DNA of 64,000 nt from Thalassospira profundimaris WP0211 (lineage in GTDB: Bacteria > Pseudomonadota > Alphaproteobacteria > Rhodospirillales > Thalassospiraceae). The stretch is from contig NZ_AMRN01000001.1 in the NCBI RefSeq assembly GCF_000300275.1, forward strand, positions 744,001 to 808,000, written 5' to 3'. Positions 1-8,991 of the stretch are shown one piece after another (positions within the stretch are counted from its first letter, which is position 1; each line of letters opens with the position of its first letter). The position numbers and the translations under genes are program-made. The notes beneath the pieces are model-generated. The model saw nothing but the letters and a program-made list of their open reading frames with translations. It was not told where the DNA came from and searched no databases.

Positions 1-239
1 GACGTTGTTCTTGAACAATTTTTCCGAACGCCTCTTTCTTCCCGCAGGTTTGCTCGTTGTCCGGAAGTAATTCGAAAGTGTTTTTATTTTTGAATTACTT
101 CCATTGTTAATGTTTTTACATTGTCTAATCATCAACATGAGATCGACATATTTAATTTTATTGTAGATCATCCTGTCATCGCAACTATGTGATTAGATTG
201 CGGAAAAACTATGACTTTTGCTTAATTGGATGATTTTCG
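1..239. other. AT-rich upstream region with a long hairpin
   Basis: No gene is seen here. The region is much more AT-rich than its surroundings and probably holds the promoter of the secretion operon that starts at 240. An 11-bp inverted repeat, GGAAGTAATTC at 63-73 and GAATTACTTCC at 92-102, encloses an 18-base T-rich spacer. It could be the terminator of a gene left of the window or a regulatory stem. No clear -35/-10 pair could be chosen. Confidence 0.45.
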
Positions 240-2054
240 ATGCAATTTCGCCGCAAAAAGCTGGCAAAACCGGTGGATTCGCCTGTGAATTCGCCCGTGA
301 ATGCGAAGGAAGCCCGGCCCGAACTTGATGCAAGATCGGTCATTCGCGAGGCCCGCTTTACGTTCGTGCGCGGGCTCGGATGGGCCGGTGTCATGAGCGG
401 CTTCATCAATATCCTTCAACTTACCGTGCCGTTGTTCATGCTTCAGGTGCATGACCGCGTGATCAACAGTCAAAGCACCGATACCCTGCTGTTGCTTCTG
501 GTGATCGCAGTCGGTGCGATCATTCTCTATGGCATCCTTGATTTCGTGCGCGCGCTTGTCTTTCAGGAAATGGCAAAGTCGCTTTTGCGCCGGTTGAACC
601 TGCCGGCAATTTCGGCGGCCATGCGTGTGGCGCTTGAAAAAGGATCGCTGCACGGCACCCAAGTCCTGCGCGACCTTTCTGATCTGCGCAACTTCATCAC
701 CGGCACCACCATCGCCGCCCCGCTGGAAGCGATCTGGTCGCCGATTTTCCTTTTCGTGATGTTTGCCCTGCATCCCTATTACGGCATTGCCGGGCTGGTG
801 GCGGTTTTGACCCTGATCGGGTTAAGCCTGCTCGGTGATGTGATGGTCCGTCAGGTCACCAAGGAAGGAACCGACGCCAATCTGCGCAATATCGGCGACA
901 TTGGGTCGACCGTTTCAAACGCCGAAGTGATCGAGGCAATGGGCATGATGCCAGCCCTCGCCCTGCGCTGGCGTCAGGCACAAATCCACGCCAGCGAGTT
1001 GCTTGATGTCGGCAACGTGCGCAGCAAGGGCATGTATTCCATCACCCGTTCTGCCCGGTTCGGCATGCAGATCATTGTGCTGGCCATGGGCGCTTACCTT
1101 GTCATTCAGGGCGAAACCACGCCCGGTGCCATGATCGGCGGGACCGTGATCATGGGGCGGCTGTTGCTGCCGTTTGATAATGTCACCCGCGACTGGCGGG
1201 CGTGGGTCGGGGCGTTTTCATCGTGGAAACGCATTCGATTGATGCTCGAAGAAAGCCAGTCCGAACGCGAAATCAAACCAACCCCGCGTTCCGAAGGTCC
1301 GCTGGTTGTCGATAATCTGGTTTATGCCGTCCCGGGATCAAATGTGCCGGTGCTGCGCGGGATCAGTTTCGAACTGTCGCCGGGCGATATATTGGGCGTG
1401 GTCGGGCCGTCTGCGGCCGGGAAATCAACCCTTTCAAGATTGCTGGTCGGCACGGCAAAGCCTGCGACGGGCGGTGTCTATCTTGACGGCCATAATGCCT
1501 ATCTCTGGGAGCGCGGATCATTTGGCGATATGGTCGGCTATCTGCCGCAATCGGTATCGCTTCTGAACGGCACCATCCGCGACAATATCAGCCGCATGCG
1601 CGATGCAAGCCCGCGCAAGGTGATCGAGGCTGCCCGTGCGGCCGGTGTGCATGAAATGATCGGTCGATTGCCGCTCGGCTATGATACGCCGATTGGTGCC
1701 GGTCGCCACACCCTGTCTGGCGGGCAGCAACAACGCATCGCTTTGGCGCGCGCGCTTTATGGCTGGCCGCGTCTGCTGGTGCTTGATGAACCCAACGCCA
1801 ATCTTGATGCCGAGGGCGAAGCATCCCTGATCCGTGCCGTGCGCCAGGCCGCTGATTCCGGTGCAATGGTGGTGCTGATCGCGCACCGTCAAAGCATCAT
1901 GCAATATGCCAACAAGCTTTTGGTGATGCAGGACGGACGGGTCAAACAGTTCGGTGAACGAACAGACGTGATCCGCAATCTGTCCAATGAAAGCGACGAC
2001 ATCAAAAGCCTCCCCCCGGTAAAGCGTAAACATGAAAACGGAGGTGCGGCATGA
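240..2054 (+). CDS. Type I secretion ABC transporter, ATPase/permease (PrtD/HlyB-like)
   Basis: Inner-membrane export ATPase of a type I secretion system, which moves unfolded RTX proteins from the cytoplasm through a fusion protein and an outer-membrane channel. The 604-residue protein has an N-terminal membrane domain (about residues 45-310) and a C-terminal nucleotide-binding domain. Walker A is GPSAAGKST at about 389-397, the signature LSGGQQQR starts at 492, and Walker B ends in LDEP near 515-518. There is no N-terminal C39 peptidase domain, so it is of the PrtD type that handles C-terminal signals. The ATG at 240 has no strong ribosome binding site but fits the family length. The end overlaps the next gene by ATGA, so the two are translationally coupled. 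The RTX gene at 3765 is the obvious substrate. Confidence 0.93.
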   Translation: MQFRRKKLAKPVDSPVNSPVNAKEARPELDARSVIREARFTFVRGLGWAGVMSGFINILQLTVPLFMLQVHDRVINSQSTDTLLLLLVIAVGAIILYGILDFVRALVFQEMAKSLLRRLNLPAISAAMRVALEKGSLHGTQVLRDLSDLRNFITGTTIAAPLEAIWSPIFLFVMFALHPYYGIAGLVAVLTLIGLSLLGDVMVRQVTKEGTDANLRNIGDIGSTVSNAEVIEAMGMMPALALRWRQAQIHASELLDVGNVRSKGMYSITRSARFGMQIIVLAMGAYLVIQGETTPGAMIGGTVIMGRLLLPFDNVTRDWRAWVGAFSSWKRIRLMLEESQSEREIKPTPRSEGPLVVDNLVYAVPGSNVPVLRGISFELSPGDILGVVGPSAAGKSTLSRLLVGTAKPATGGVYLDGHNAYLWERGSFGDMVGYLPQSVSLLNGTIRDNISRMRDASPRKVIEAARAAGVHEMIGRLPLGYDTPIGAGRHTLSGGQQQRIALARALYGWPRLLVLDEPNANLDAEGEASLIRAVRQAADSGAMVVLIAHRQSIMQYANKLLVMQDGRVKQFGERTDVIRNLSNESDDIKSLPPVKRKHENGGAA

Positions 2055-3433
2055 CCCGTGTCATTAATCTTGAAGGTGGCGGCGCGGCACTCCCGGCCGA
2101 AGAACCGCAAGTCGCCTGGCACCAGATCCTTTCGGAAGAACGCGAAGCATCGCGCCAAAGCCTGCGCAAGCCGATCCTGGCCGGATTGTTCGTCATTGTG
2201 TTGGGCTTTGGCGGGTTCCTGACCTGGGGCTTTACCGCCGAACTCGATAGTGCTGCTGTTGCGACCGGCTCGGTGATTGTCGATTCCAAAAAGAAAGTTG
2301 TTAATCACTATGAGGGCGGCATCCTCAAACAGCTTCTGGTCGAGGAAGGCGAAAAAGTCACCGCGGGCCAGACCCTTGCCCTTCTTGATGGCACACGCAG
2401 CGAGTCGGAGCTCGGCCAGTTGCGCGGCGAACGGTTTGGTCTGATGGCCAAGCTTGCCCGATTGCGCGCCGAACAGCGCGGTCAGGAAAACATCACCTTC
2501 CCGCAGGAACTTCTCGCCAGTGACGAGGCCTATGTCGCCGATATCCTCAGCGATGAAAAACGCCTGTTTGCCAAGCGCAAGGAAGTCTATGCCGCCAAAC
2601 GCGATGCCCAGGCCAAACAGATCGAACAGTTCGAGGCCGAAGCCGAAGCACTGGTCTCTCAGATCAAGGCCCGCACACGTCAGGAAAAGCTCGTCGCCGA
2701 ACAACTTGCCGGGATTCGCCAACTGGCCGAAAAGGGCTTCGCCACCCGCACCCAACTGGTCGAGATTGAAAATAACTGGTCGGATCTGGTCGGTGATATG
2801 GGCGAATTCAAAGCCCAGCGTGCCGCCGCCCAACAGCAAAAGGCCGAAGCCGAGATCAATCTCGCCTCGATTGAAATGGAATGGCAAAGCGATATCGCAA
2901 CGGAAATTCAGGAAGCCCAGCTTGCCCTGAACGACGTCACCCAACGCATCCGCGCAAGCCAGGACGTGCTTGATCGCCTCGAAGTGCGTGCACCCCAGGC
3001 CGGAACGGTTGCCAATATCCAGATCAGAACCCCCGGCGGTGTGATCAGTCCGGCCGAACCGATCATGGATATCATCCCCGAAGATGAGCCGCTGGTGATC
3101 GAGGCACGGATCAACCGACAGGATATCGACTCGGTCCAGGTTGGATCAAAGGCGCAAATTCGCCTGACCGCCTATAGTCAGCGTCGACTGGCCCCCCTGA
3201 ATGGCGAGGTAAGCTATGTTGCCGCTGACCAAACCGTCGATGAACAGCGCGATGCGTCTTACTACATCGTGCGCGCAGCGATTGATCCGGCCGAACTGGC
3301 AAAACATGATGACATCAATCTGCGTCCGGGCATGCCAGCCAACATTCTGGTTCTGAAAACCCCGCGCAAGGCCATCGATTACCTGATCGATCCCATCACC
3401 CAAAGCATGGAAAAGGCCTTCCGCGAAGAGTAA
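2051..3433 (+). CDS. Type I secretion membrane fusion protein (HlyD family)
   Basis: Periplasmic adaptor that links the ABC exporter to an outer-membrane TolC-type channel. The 460-residue protein has a short cytoplasmic N-terminus, one membrane segment at about residues 37-57, a lipoyl-like half (HYEGGILKQLLVEEGEKV), a long Ala/Glu/Gln-rich coiled coil at about 110-300, then the second lipoyl half and a beta-barrel domain that ends in the typical LRPGMPANI motif. It starts in ATGA overlap with the ATPase gene, behind a GGAGG. No TolC-like gene is visible in the window, so the channel must be encoded elsewhere. Assignment to the family is secure; the substrate is inferred from position. Confidence 0.93.
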   Translation: MTRVINLEGGGAALPAEEPQVAWHQILSEEREASRQSLRKPILAGLFVIVLGFGGFLTWGFTAELDSAAVATGSVIVDSKKKVVNHYEGGILKQLLVEEGEKVTAGQTLALLDGTRSESELGQLRGERFGLMAKLARLRAEQRGQENITFPQELLASDEAYVADILSDEKRLFAKRKEVYAAKRDAQAKQIEQFEAEAEALVSQIKARTRQEKLVAEQLAGIRQLAEKGFATRTQLVEIENNWSDLVGDMGEFKAQRAAAQQQKAEAEINLASIEMEWQSDIATEIQEAQLALNDVTQRIRASQDVLDRLEVRAPQAGTVANIQIRTPGGVISPAEPIMDIIPEDEPLVIEARINRQDIDSVQVGSKAQIRLTAYSQRRLAPLNGEVSYVAADQTVDEQRDASYYIVRAAIDPAELAKHDDINLRPGMPANILVLKTPRKAIDYLIDPITQSMEKAFREE

Positions 3434-3764
3434 TCCTCCCCCGCGAAATGCGGATTTAACTTGGGGTCTTTCCCGGTTTTTTGCCGGATTGGCCCTTTTC
3501 TTTTCAAGTATAGATCGAATTTTGAACCAAATAATAATTAAAATTGAACTAGTATTCAGACAATAAATGTAATGAATATCAAACTAAGTCATAATGTTGA
3601 CAAAATAAAACCACGACAATACCCTCCAATGACAAAGTAAAAAAATATAGGATTTCTGAGTGGTCGTTTCCACGGGGCTCAGAACGTCCAGAGGGAACGG
3701 CCATCCTCTCGTGAGGGAAATATCCCCACGATGTCATTAATGTTGGGACACGAAGGAGGATTAC
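3434..3764. other. AT-rich spacer before the RTX gene
   Basis: This 331-base stretch separates the secretion pair from its likely substrate. It is AT-rich from about 3500 to 3650 and holds no convincing ORF. Near 3474-3486 a short CCGG-TTTTTTG-CCGG stem could be a weak terminator for the exporter genes. The AT-rich part is a natural place for a separate, stronger promoter for the substrate gene. The only well-defined signal is the AAGGAGG just before the start at 3765. Confidence 0.4.
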
Positions 3765-4559
3765 ATGGCAACTCTCGAAGGCGGCGCCTTTGATGATGCG
3801 CTTCTCGGATCTCGTTTCAGTGACGTCATTTTCGGACGTGGCGGAGACGATACAATCTTCGGACAAGGTAATGATGACGTGCTGTTTGGCGAAGAAGGCG
3901 ATGATGTCTTGTTCGGCGGATCGGGCGACGATGTTGCCGTTGGTGGCGAAGGTGATGATGTCCTGTTCGGTGGATCGGGTGACGATGCACTGATCGGGGG
4001 CGACGGCAGCGACCTGATGATGGGTGGCTCCGGTGAGGATGTTCTGTCAGGGGGTGCGGATTCCGACATCCTGCTTGGCGGTTCAGACAATGACGTTCTC
4101 GACGGCGGATCAGGCAATGATGTCCTGATCGGCGGTGCAGGCGACGATATCGTTCTCGGCGGTGGCGGAGACGATGTCATGCTTGGTGGTTCTGGAGACG
4201 ATGTGCTTCAGGGCGGCGAGGGTGATGACCTGATGCTTGGCGGCTCCGGGGATGATGTCCTCGAAGGCGGCGCAGGCGATGACATCATGTCTGGTGGTTC
4301 CGGTGCAGACACCTTTGTCTTCTCCGGCGGCGGCGGCAACGACGTCATCCTCGACTTCCAGGCTGGCGAAGACATGCTTTCCATTAGCAGCAACATCAAC
4401 GACACCGGCATCGCAAGTGCCGATGATGTCGCTGCGCGTGCAACGCAGGTCGGTGCCAACACCGTCATCGATCTTGGCAATGGGGATTCGATTACCCTCA
4501 ACAATGTCGATGCCGAAGACGTACAGGACGATCCGGACAGCTTCTTTAGCGTCCAGTAA
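3765..4559 (+). CDS. Small RTX calcium-binding protein, likely type I secreted
   Basis: The 264-residue acidic protein is almost entirely an RTX domain. About 20 nonapeptides of the GGxGxDxxx type run from residue 6 to about 185 (18 of them clear from residue 24), which would fold as a Ca2+-bound parallel beta-roll outside the cell. The C-terminal 80 residues contain DTFVF...DVILDFQAGEDML, the pattern seen just before type I secretion signals, and the tail is acidic. There is no N-terminal signal peptide, adhesin or enzyme domain, so a structural, coat or scaffold role is more likely than toxin activity. It has a strong AAGGAGG ribosome binding site. It sits directly behind the exporter genes and ahead of the glycan genes, so it may be glycosylated or associated with a glycan; that part is inference. 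Confidence 0.9.
   Translation: MATLEGGAFDDALLGSRFSDVIFGRGGDDTIFGQGNDDVLFGEEGDDVLFGGSGDDVAVGGEGDDVLFGGSGDDALIGGDGSDLMMGGSGEDVLSGGADSDILLGGSDNDVLDGGSGNDVLIGGAGDDIVLGGGGDDVMLGGSGDDVLQGGEGDDLMLGGSGDDVLEGGAGDDIMSGGSGADTFVFSGGGGNDVILDFQAGEDMLSISSNINDTGIASADDVAARATQVGANTVIDLGNGDSITLNNVDAEDVQDDPDSFFSVQ
3834..4319 (+). repeat. 27-bp tandem array coding RTX nonapeptides
   Basis: Eighteen in-frame 27-bp units code for consecutive GGxGxDxxx nonapeptides. The DNA copies have diverged at many third positions but keep GGC-GGx and GATGATGT cores. Arrays of this kind can change length by recombination, so repeat number may differ between strains. Confidence 0.85.
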
Positions 4560-4573
4560 TCCGTTGGCGGCGT

Positions 4574-4591
4574 CCGCAGCTTCGGCTGCGG
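4574..4591 (+). terminator. UUCG-loop hairpin after the RTX gene
   Basis: CCGCAGC-TTCG-GCTGCGG forms a stable seven-pair stem with a TTCG tetraloop just after the RTX stop codon. It is not followed by a T-run. It may protect the 3' end of an abundant RTX mRNA or attenuate reading into the glycosyltransferase genes rather than act as a full terminator. Confidence 0.4.
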
Positions 4592-4629
4592 GCGACCCGT
4601 CCTGAACTTCAAGTTAGTGAAAGATTGTC

Positions 4630-6867
4630 ATGCTTGAATTTGCCTCGTCCGATGCAGTGCGGACGACCGGCGAAGCGCCCGGTGTTTGCCTGCTGAACCC
4701 TGATACGTTGTTGTTAAGTTGGGATACACCCACCCGTTTGTGGGAAGTTCCCCGGCTTGAAACGATTGATGGTGCTGCGATTTCACCGCAGGCCACATTG
4801 CGGTTACCCCTTGACGGGGGCGGGACCCGGTTGTTGCGCGTCATCCGCCGCCCCAAGGATGAACCGATCACAATTCTGGCCGAGGCCGGAACGCTGGGTC
4901 GCAAGGACGAGATCACAATTGATCCCGATGGCGATTTTGAATTTGCCAGTGCATCAACGCTCCTGAACGGGGTGACGCCTGCCGGGCGGCTTTCGCTGGT
5001 CTCGACCCTTCTGGGGATGTGGGCCAGCCTGTTTCGACTGCGCCTGTCCAAAAGCTACAACAGTTTCCTTCTTCAACTGGTTGCCGAAATTGTCGATCGG
5101 CCCAAACCGGCCAAGGCGGTCGCAAAGCTTTCCGGTGAAAAGATCCTGCTGGCCACGGCATTGCCCGATGCCTTTCACGATATCGAGGCCGTCTTCATCG
5201 TCGCACCTTCGGGGTTCAAGCGTTTGACGCAGCTTCCCCATATCAGCAAGACCGGGCCGCGCGGCCAGAAACTGGTTTATATGATTGCCGACCAGCCAAG
5301 TACCGCATCCGGGGCCTATATGGTTGTGACCGGTGTGCGCACGCTTGCCATTCGCCATTTGCCCGATGTCTCAACCCTGCCGTCTCTGGCGCGCTGGTGG
5401 CAAACCAAGGGCAAATCGGATGCTGATTTGCGCGAATATATCATCGGGTCGCTTGCCCGTGCGGACATGAAATCGAGCAAGGCCGCGATTGAATTCCAGC
5501 TCCGCTGTCCGCTTTCAAGCCAGCGCGTCTCAGGTGGCGGATCGCTTCCCAGTGGCGAAGTCGATCTGGCGGTCACAACAGCACGTGGCACCTTGATTGG
5601 CGGCTGGTATCGCGATCCTGTCGATATGATCGCCAGCATCGACCTTCTCGATAGCAACGGTATCGCCCATCCATTCGGCGACGGATTTTATCGTTATCAG
5701 GGCAATGTGCAGGACGATGGCCAGACAGTTCCGGCAACCGGCTTTGTCGGCTTTTATCAGGATATCCAAAGCCCGGTTCCGATCCTTCAGCCCCGAAGCC
5801 TGATGCGCCTGAAATCGGGCAACCGCCATCTGATGGTGCCCCCCGCCCAGCCTATTGACCCGGCCGAGGCCCGTGCTCGCATCCTGCGCGCCGTCCCGCC
5901 GCAACACCTGACTTCAGAGATCATTGAAAACTGCCTGGCGCCGGTGATTGGCGATCTGCAGCAAAAACTGATGGCATCCGCCAAGGTTGATCGGGTGATT
6001 GATATCGGCACCCCGCATGATGACCCGGATGTCTCGATCATTGTGCCGCTTTATCGTGTTCTTGGTTTCCTGCGCGCGCAAATCGGCGCCTTTGCCTGTG
6101 ATGACTGGGTCGCGAAATATTGCGAACTGGTCTTTGTACTCGACTCCCCCGAACAGGCCGAGGAATGCGAACATCTGTTGCGCGGTCTGCATGTTCTCTA
6201 TGGCATCCCGATGCGTCTGGTCGTGATGACCCGCAATGGCGGCTATGCCCGCGCATGTAATGCCGGTGCCGAAAACGCACACGGCCATTATCTGGCGATG
6301 CTCAATTCCGATGTCATTCCCCATACGCCCGGCTGGGCACAGGGGATGGCTTCAAAAATGGGCGGCCCGGATGAGGTCGCGGTGGTCGGGCCGAAACTTC
6401 TGTTTGAAGATGGCTCGATCCAGCATGCCGGGATGTATTTTGCCCGCAATGAAAGCGGCAAGTGGCTGAATTATCACTATCACAAAGGCATGCCCGACCA
6501 GTTCCGGGATGCCAATATTGAACGCTCGGTCCCCGGTGTCACCGGTGCCTGCATGATGATCCATCGCGATGCCTTTGACGCGGTCGATGGCTTTACCGAG
6601 GACTATGTCATTGGCGATTACGAAGACAGCGACCTTTGCCTGAAAATTCGCAAGGCCGATTTCGACATCAAATACGTCCCCGATGTCAGCCTCTATCATT
6701 TTGAGCGCAAATCCATCTCGACCCATGCCGATTACATGCGCGGGGTTGCTGCTGAATATAACGCCTGGCTGCATGCGTCGCGCTGGGCGGATGCGCTCGA
6801 AGATCTTCACACCAACGGTGTGCCGCAAAACCGATCGCGAAAAACCCCCAACGGAGAAGCGGCATGA
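4630..6867 (+). CDS. Large glycosyltransferase, family 2-like, with N-terminal beta-rich half
   Basis: Predicted to move a sugar from a nucleotide-sugar donor to a glycan or protein acceptor in the cytoplasm. In the 745-residue protein, the GT-A domain of GT2 type covers about residues 468-725. It opens with DVSIIVPLY, has the metal/nucleotide motif NSDV at about 559-562, and has the acceptor-side motif VIGDYEDSDLCLKIR with the catalytic ED. The first 460 residues are not a recognised enzyme; they include a GGWYRDP element near residue 318 that resembles modules in the products of 8992 and 9842. The downstream methyltransferase starts in ATGA overlap. The donor and acceptor cannot be read from sequence. 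Confidence 0.85.
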   Translation: MLEFASSDAVRTTGEAPGVCLLNPDTLLLSWDTPTRLWEVPRLETIDGAAISPQATLRLPLDGGGTRLLRVIRRPKDEPITILAEAGTLGRKDEITIDPDGDFEFASASTLLNGVTPAGRLSLVSTLLGMWASLFRLRLSKSYNSFLLQLVAEIVDRPKPAKAVAKLSGEKILLATALPDAFHDIEAVFIVAPSGFKRLTQLPHISKTGPRGQKLVYMIADQPSTASGAYMVVTGVRTLAIRHLPDVSTLPSLARWWQTKGKSDADLREYIIGSLARADMKSSKAAIEFQLRCPLSSQRVSGGGSLPSGEVDLAVTTARGTLIGGWYRDPVDMIASIDLLDSNGIAHPFGDGFYRYQGNVQDDGQTVPATGFVGFYQDIQSPVPILQPRSLMRLKSGNRHLMVPPAQPIDPAEARARILRAVPPQHLTSEIIENCLAPVIGDLQQKLMASAKVDRVIDIGTPHDDPDVSIIVPLYRVLGFLRAQIGAFACDDWVAKYCELVFVLDSPEQAEECEHLLRGLHVLYGIPMRLVVMTRNGGYARACNAGAENAHGHYLAMLNSDVIPHTPGWAQGMASKMGGPDEVAVVGPKLLFEDGSIQHAGMYFARNESGKWLNYHYHKGMPDQFRDANIERSVPGVTGACMMIHRDAFDAVDGFTEDYVIGDYEDSDLCLKIRKADFDIKYVPDVSLYHFERKSISTHADYMRGVAAEYNAWLHASRWADALEDLHTNGVPQNRSRKTPNGEAA

Positions 6868-7709
6868 GCCAGGTTCTTGCACTGTCCGAACACCAGTCCC
6901 CGCTGACATCCGATATCAGCGATACTCATCTTGCCTGGTTGTGCGAACAGATCATTTCCAACCGTTTCCTTCCGGTCCCGCCCGAAGAAGACGTCTTTGT
7001 CGGCGATGGCGATTACCGCGCCATCGGGGCAGAGTTCCTTGGTCATTTTGTCCGCATGGCCGGGCTTAAAACCACCGAGGATGTTCTTGATATCGGCTGT
7101 GGCATTGGCCGGATTGCCGTCCCCCTGACACAGTTCCTCAATCCGAAACAGGCGATCTATCGCGGCATGGATCCGGTGCGCGGCGGCATTGACTGGTGCA
7201 AGCGCGCCATTTCGCCTGCCTATCCGAATTTCCGGTTCGAGTGTTCGGACATCAAGAACGAACTCTACAACCCCGAAGGCGAAATCAGCGGGCGCGGCAT
7301 GCGATTGCCTTTTCAGGACGGAACATTCGATTTCACCGCAATGATCTCGGTGGCGACCCACCTGCCGCCAGACGAAATCGAAACCTATTGTTCCGAGGTC
7401 TTTCGTGTGCTGCGCCCGGGCGGTCGGCTGTTCTTGACCGCCTTTGTCATCCGCGAAGATGACGACCCGTCAAATCCCGACCGCGATGCCCGCCTCAAAG
7501 GGTTTGAGAAAGCCGAAGGTCAGCCTTGCTGGCACCTGCGCGGTGAAAACCCGATGGCGGCCGTCGGTTTTGACGATGCGTTTCTTGAGGATGCCCTGAC
7601 CGGTGCCGGGTTCGATATCCATACCAAAAGCTTTGGCACATGGCGCGGCGAAACGGCCGCCCATTACCAGGATTTCCTGATTGCCCAGAAACCACGGAGG
7701 ACCGCATGA
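6864..7709 (+). CDS. SAM-dependent class I methyltransferase
   Basis: Transfers a methyl group from S-adenosylmethionine, here most likely to a sugar or lipid-linked glycan because of its neighbours. The 281-residue protein has motif I VLDIGCGIGRI at about residue 77, an acidic loop after the second strand, and the post-motif FRVLRPGGRLFLT typical of Methyltransf_11/25 families. It overlaps the upstream glycosyltransferase by ATGA, has GGAGAAG as ribosome binding site, and overlaps the next gene the same way. The three genes are therefore one translationally coupled unit. The exact acceptor is unknown. Confidence 0.85.
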   Translation: MSQVLALSEHQSPLTSDISDTHLAWLCEQIISNRFLPVPPEEDVFVGDGDYRAIGAEFLGHFVRMAGLKTTEDVLDIGCGIGRIAVPLTQFLNPKQAIYRGMDPVRGGIDWCKRAISPAYPNFRFECSDIKNELYNPEGEISGRGMRLPFQDGTFDFTAMISVATHLPPDEIETYCSEVFRVLRPGGRLFLTAFVIREDDDPSNPDRDARLKGFEKAEGQPCWHLRGENPMAAVGFDDAFLEDALTGAGFDIHTKSFGTWRGETAAHYQDFLIAQKPRRTA

Positions 7710-8971
7710 ATCCCCGGATAATGGTGCTTGCCCATAATCACCCCGATCTGCATCCGGGTGGGACTGAAATTTTCGCCCATGATCTGTTTCATGCCTACAA
7801 GCGTGCGGAATGCGATGCGCTTTTCATCGGGGCGACCAACGATGTTCACCGCGAACGCCGTCCGGGCACAAGCTTTCAGGCGATCAATGATGCCGGCGAT
7901 GAAATGCTGTTCTGGGCCGGGCATTTTGACCGCTTCAACATGTCCCAGACCGATCTTTATGCCGTCGCCCCGGATTTCGCGCGTCTTTTGAAAAGTTGGG
8001 CACCGGATGTGGTGCACATCCATCATCTGGTCCTGTGGGGCATCGAATTGCCGATGCTGATCCGCCGTGTTCTGCCGAACTGCAAGATCGTGATGACCCT
8101 GCATGACTATTATCAGATCTGCCCCAATGACGGCCTGATGATCCATCGCGGGACCAAAACCCGCTATACCAAGGCCGATGCCACCGGGCGTCTGTCCGGC
8201 CTTGATGGCTTTACCCCTGATCAACATGCGATGCGCGCGGTCAATCTGCGCAATCATCTGCGCGCAGTTGATCATTTCATCTCGCCCAGTGCGTTCCTTC
8301 GCGATCGCTATATCGAATGGGGCATCAGCCCCGACAGGATTTCGGTGATCAACAATGGTCGCCCGACTGTCCCGGCTGCGCCCAAACGCGATATCGGGGC
8401 GGCCGGCATGCCCAATGTCTTTGGCTATTTCGGCAATCTCAACCCTTGGAAGGGCGCGGATGTCCTGCTTGAAGCCGGGCGCATTCTTTCGGCAGACGCG
8501 GTCGATTTCAATCTGCGCATTCATGGTGCGGCCCTGTATCAGACCGATCAGTTCACCAGTCGCATCGCCGATCTGGTCGAACAAAGCGGCCCGCAGGTAA
8601 GCCATATCGGTGCCTATCAACGCGAAGATATCCCCGATCTGATGGCACGGGTCGACTGGGTCGTTGTGCCCTCGATCTGGTGGGAAAACGCGCCTCTGGT
8701 CATTCAGGAAGCCTTCCAGCATGGCCGCCCGGTGATCACCAGTTCAATTGGCGGCATGGCCGAAATGGTCCGCCATGGCCATGACGGCATTCATGTCCGC
8801 CCCGATGACCCGGCTGAACTGGCGCGCGTCATGAAGGACTGCGCAACCAATCCGAAACTCTGGAAAAAACTGTCGGGCCATGTCCGGCCCCCGGCCGGGA
8901 TTGACGATGTTGCCGAGCAATATCTGGCGATGATCCGCCGCATGGTTCGCCCTGATTTTGTTGCCGCCTGA
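7706..8971 (+). CDS. Glycosyltransferase family 4
   Basis: Retaining GT-B type sugar transferase, 421 residues. The N-terminal domain opens with MVLAHNHPDLHPGGTE, the glycine-rich acceptor loop typical of GT4. The C-terminal domain carries the EX7E donor motif as ENAPLVIQE followed by GRPVITSSIGGMAE. The ATG at 7706 is preferred to one 66 bases upstream because a GGAGG lies six bases before it and it overlaps the previous stop as ATGA. The product of 12024 is a clear paralogue (shared PSIWWEN.P.VIQEAF.HGRP core). Likely works on the same glycan as its neighbours. Confidence 0.88.
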   Translation: MNPRIMVLAHNHPDLHPGGTEIFAHDLFHAYKRAECDALFIGATNDVHRERRPGTSFQAINDAGDEMLFWAGHFDRFNMSQTDLYAVAPDFARLLKSWAPDVVHIHHLVLWGIELPMLIRRVLPNCKIVMTLHDYYQICPNDGLMIHRGTKTRYTKADATGRLSGLDGFTPDQHAMRAVNLRNHLRAVDHFISPSAFLRDRYIEWGISPDRISVINNGRPTVPAAPKRDIGAAGMPNVFGYFGNLNPWKGADVLLEAGRILSADAVDFNLRIHGAALYQTDQFTSRIADLVEQSGPQVSHIGAYQREDIPDLMARVDWVVVPSIWWENAPLVIQEAFQHGRPVITSSIGGMAEMVRHGHDGIHVRPDDPAELARVMKDCATNPKLWKKLSGHVRPPAGIDDVAEQYLAMIRRMVRPDFVAA

Positions 8972-8991
8972 CGTTTAACAAGGAGGCCACT

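Noticed and set aside
3834-4319. Regular repeats that could suggest a CRISPR array
   Set aside because: Units are 27 bases with no spacers and translate in frame into RTX nonapeptides.
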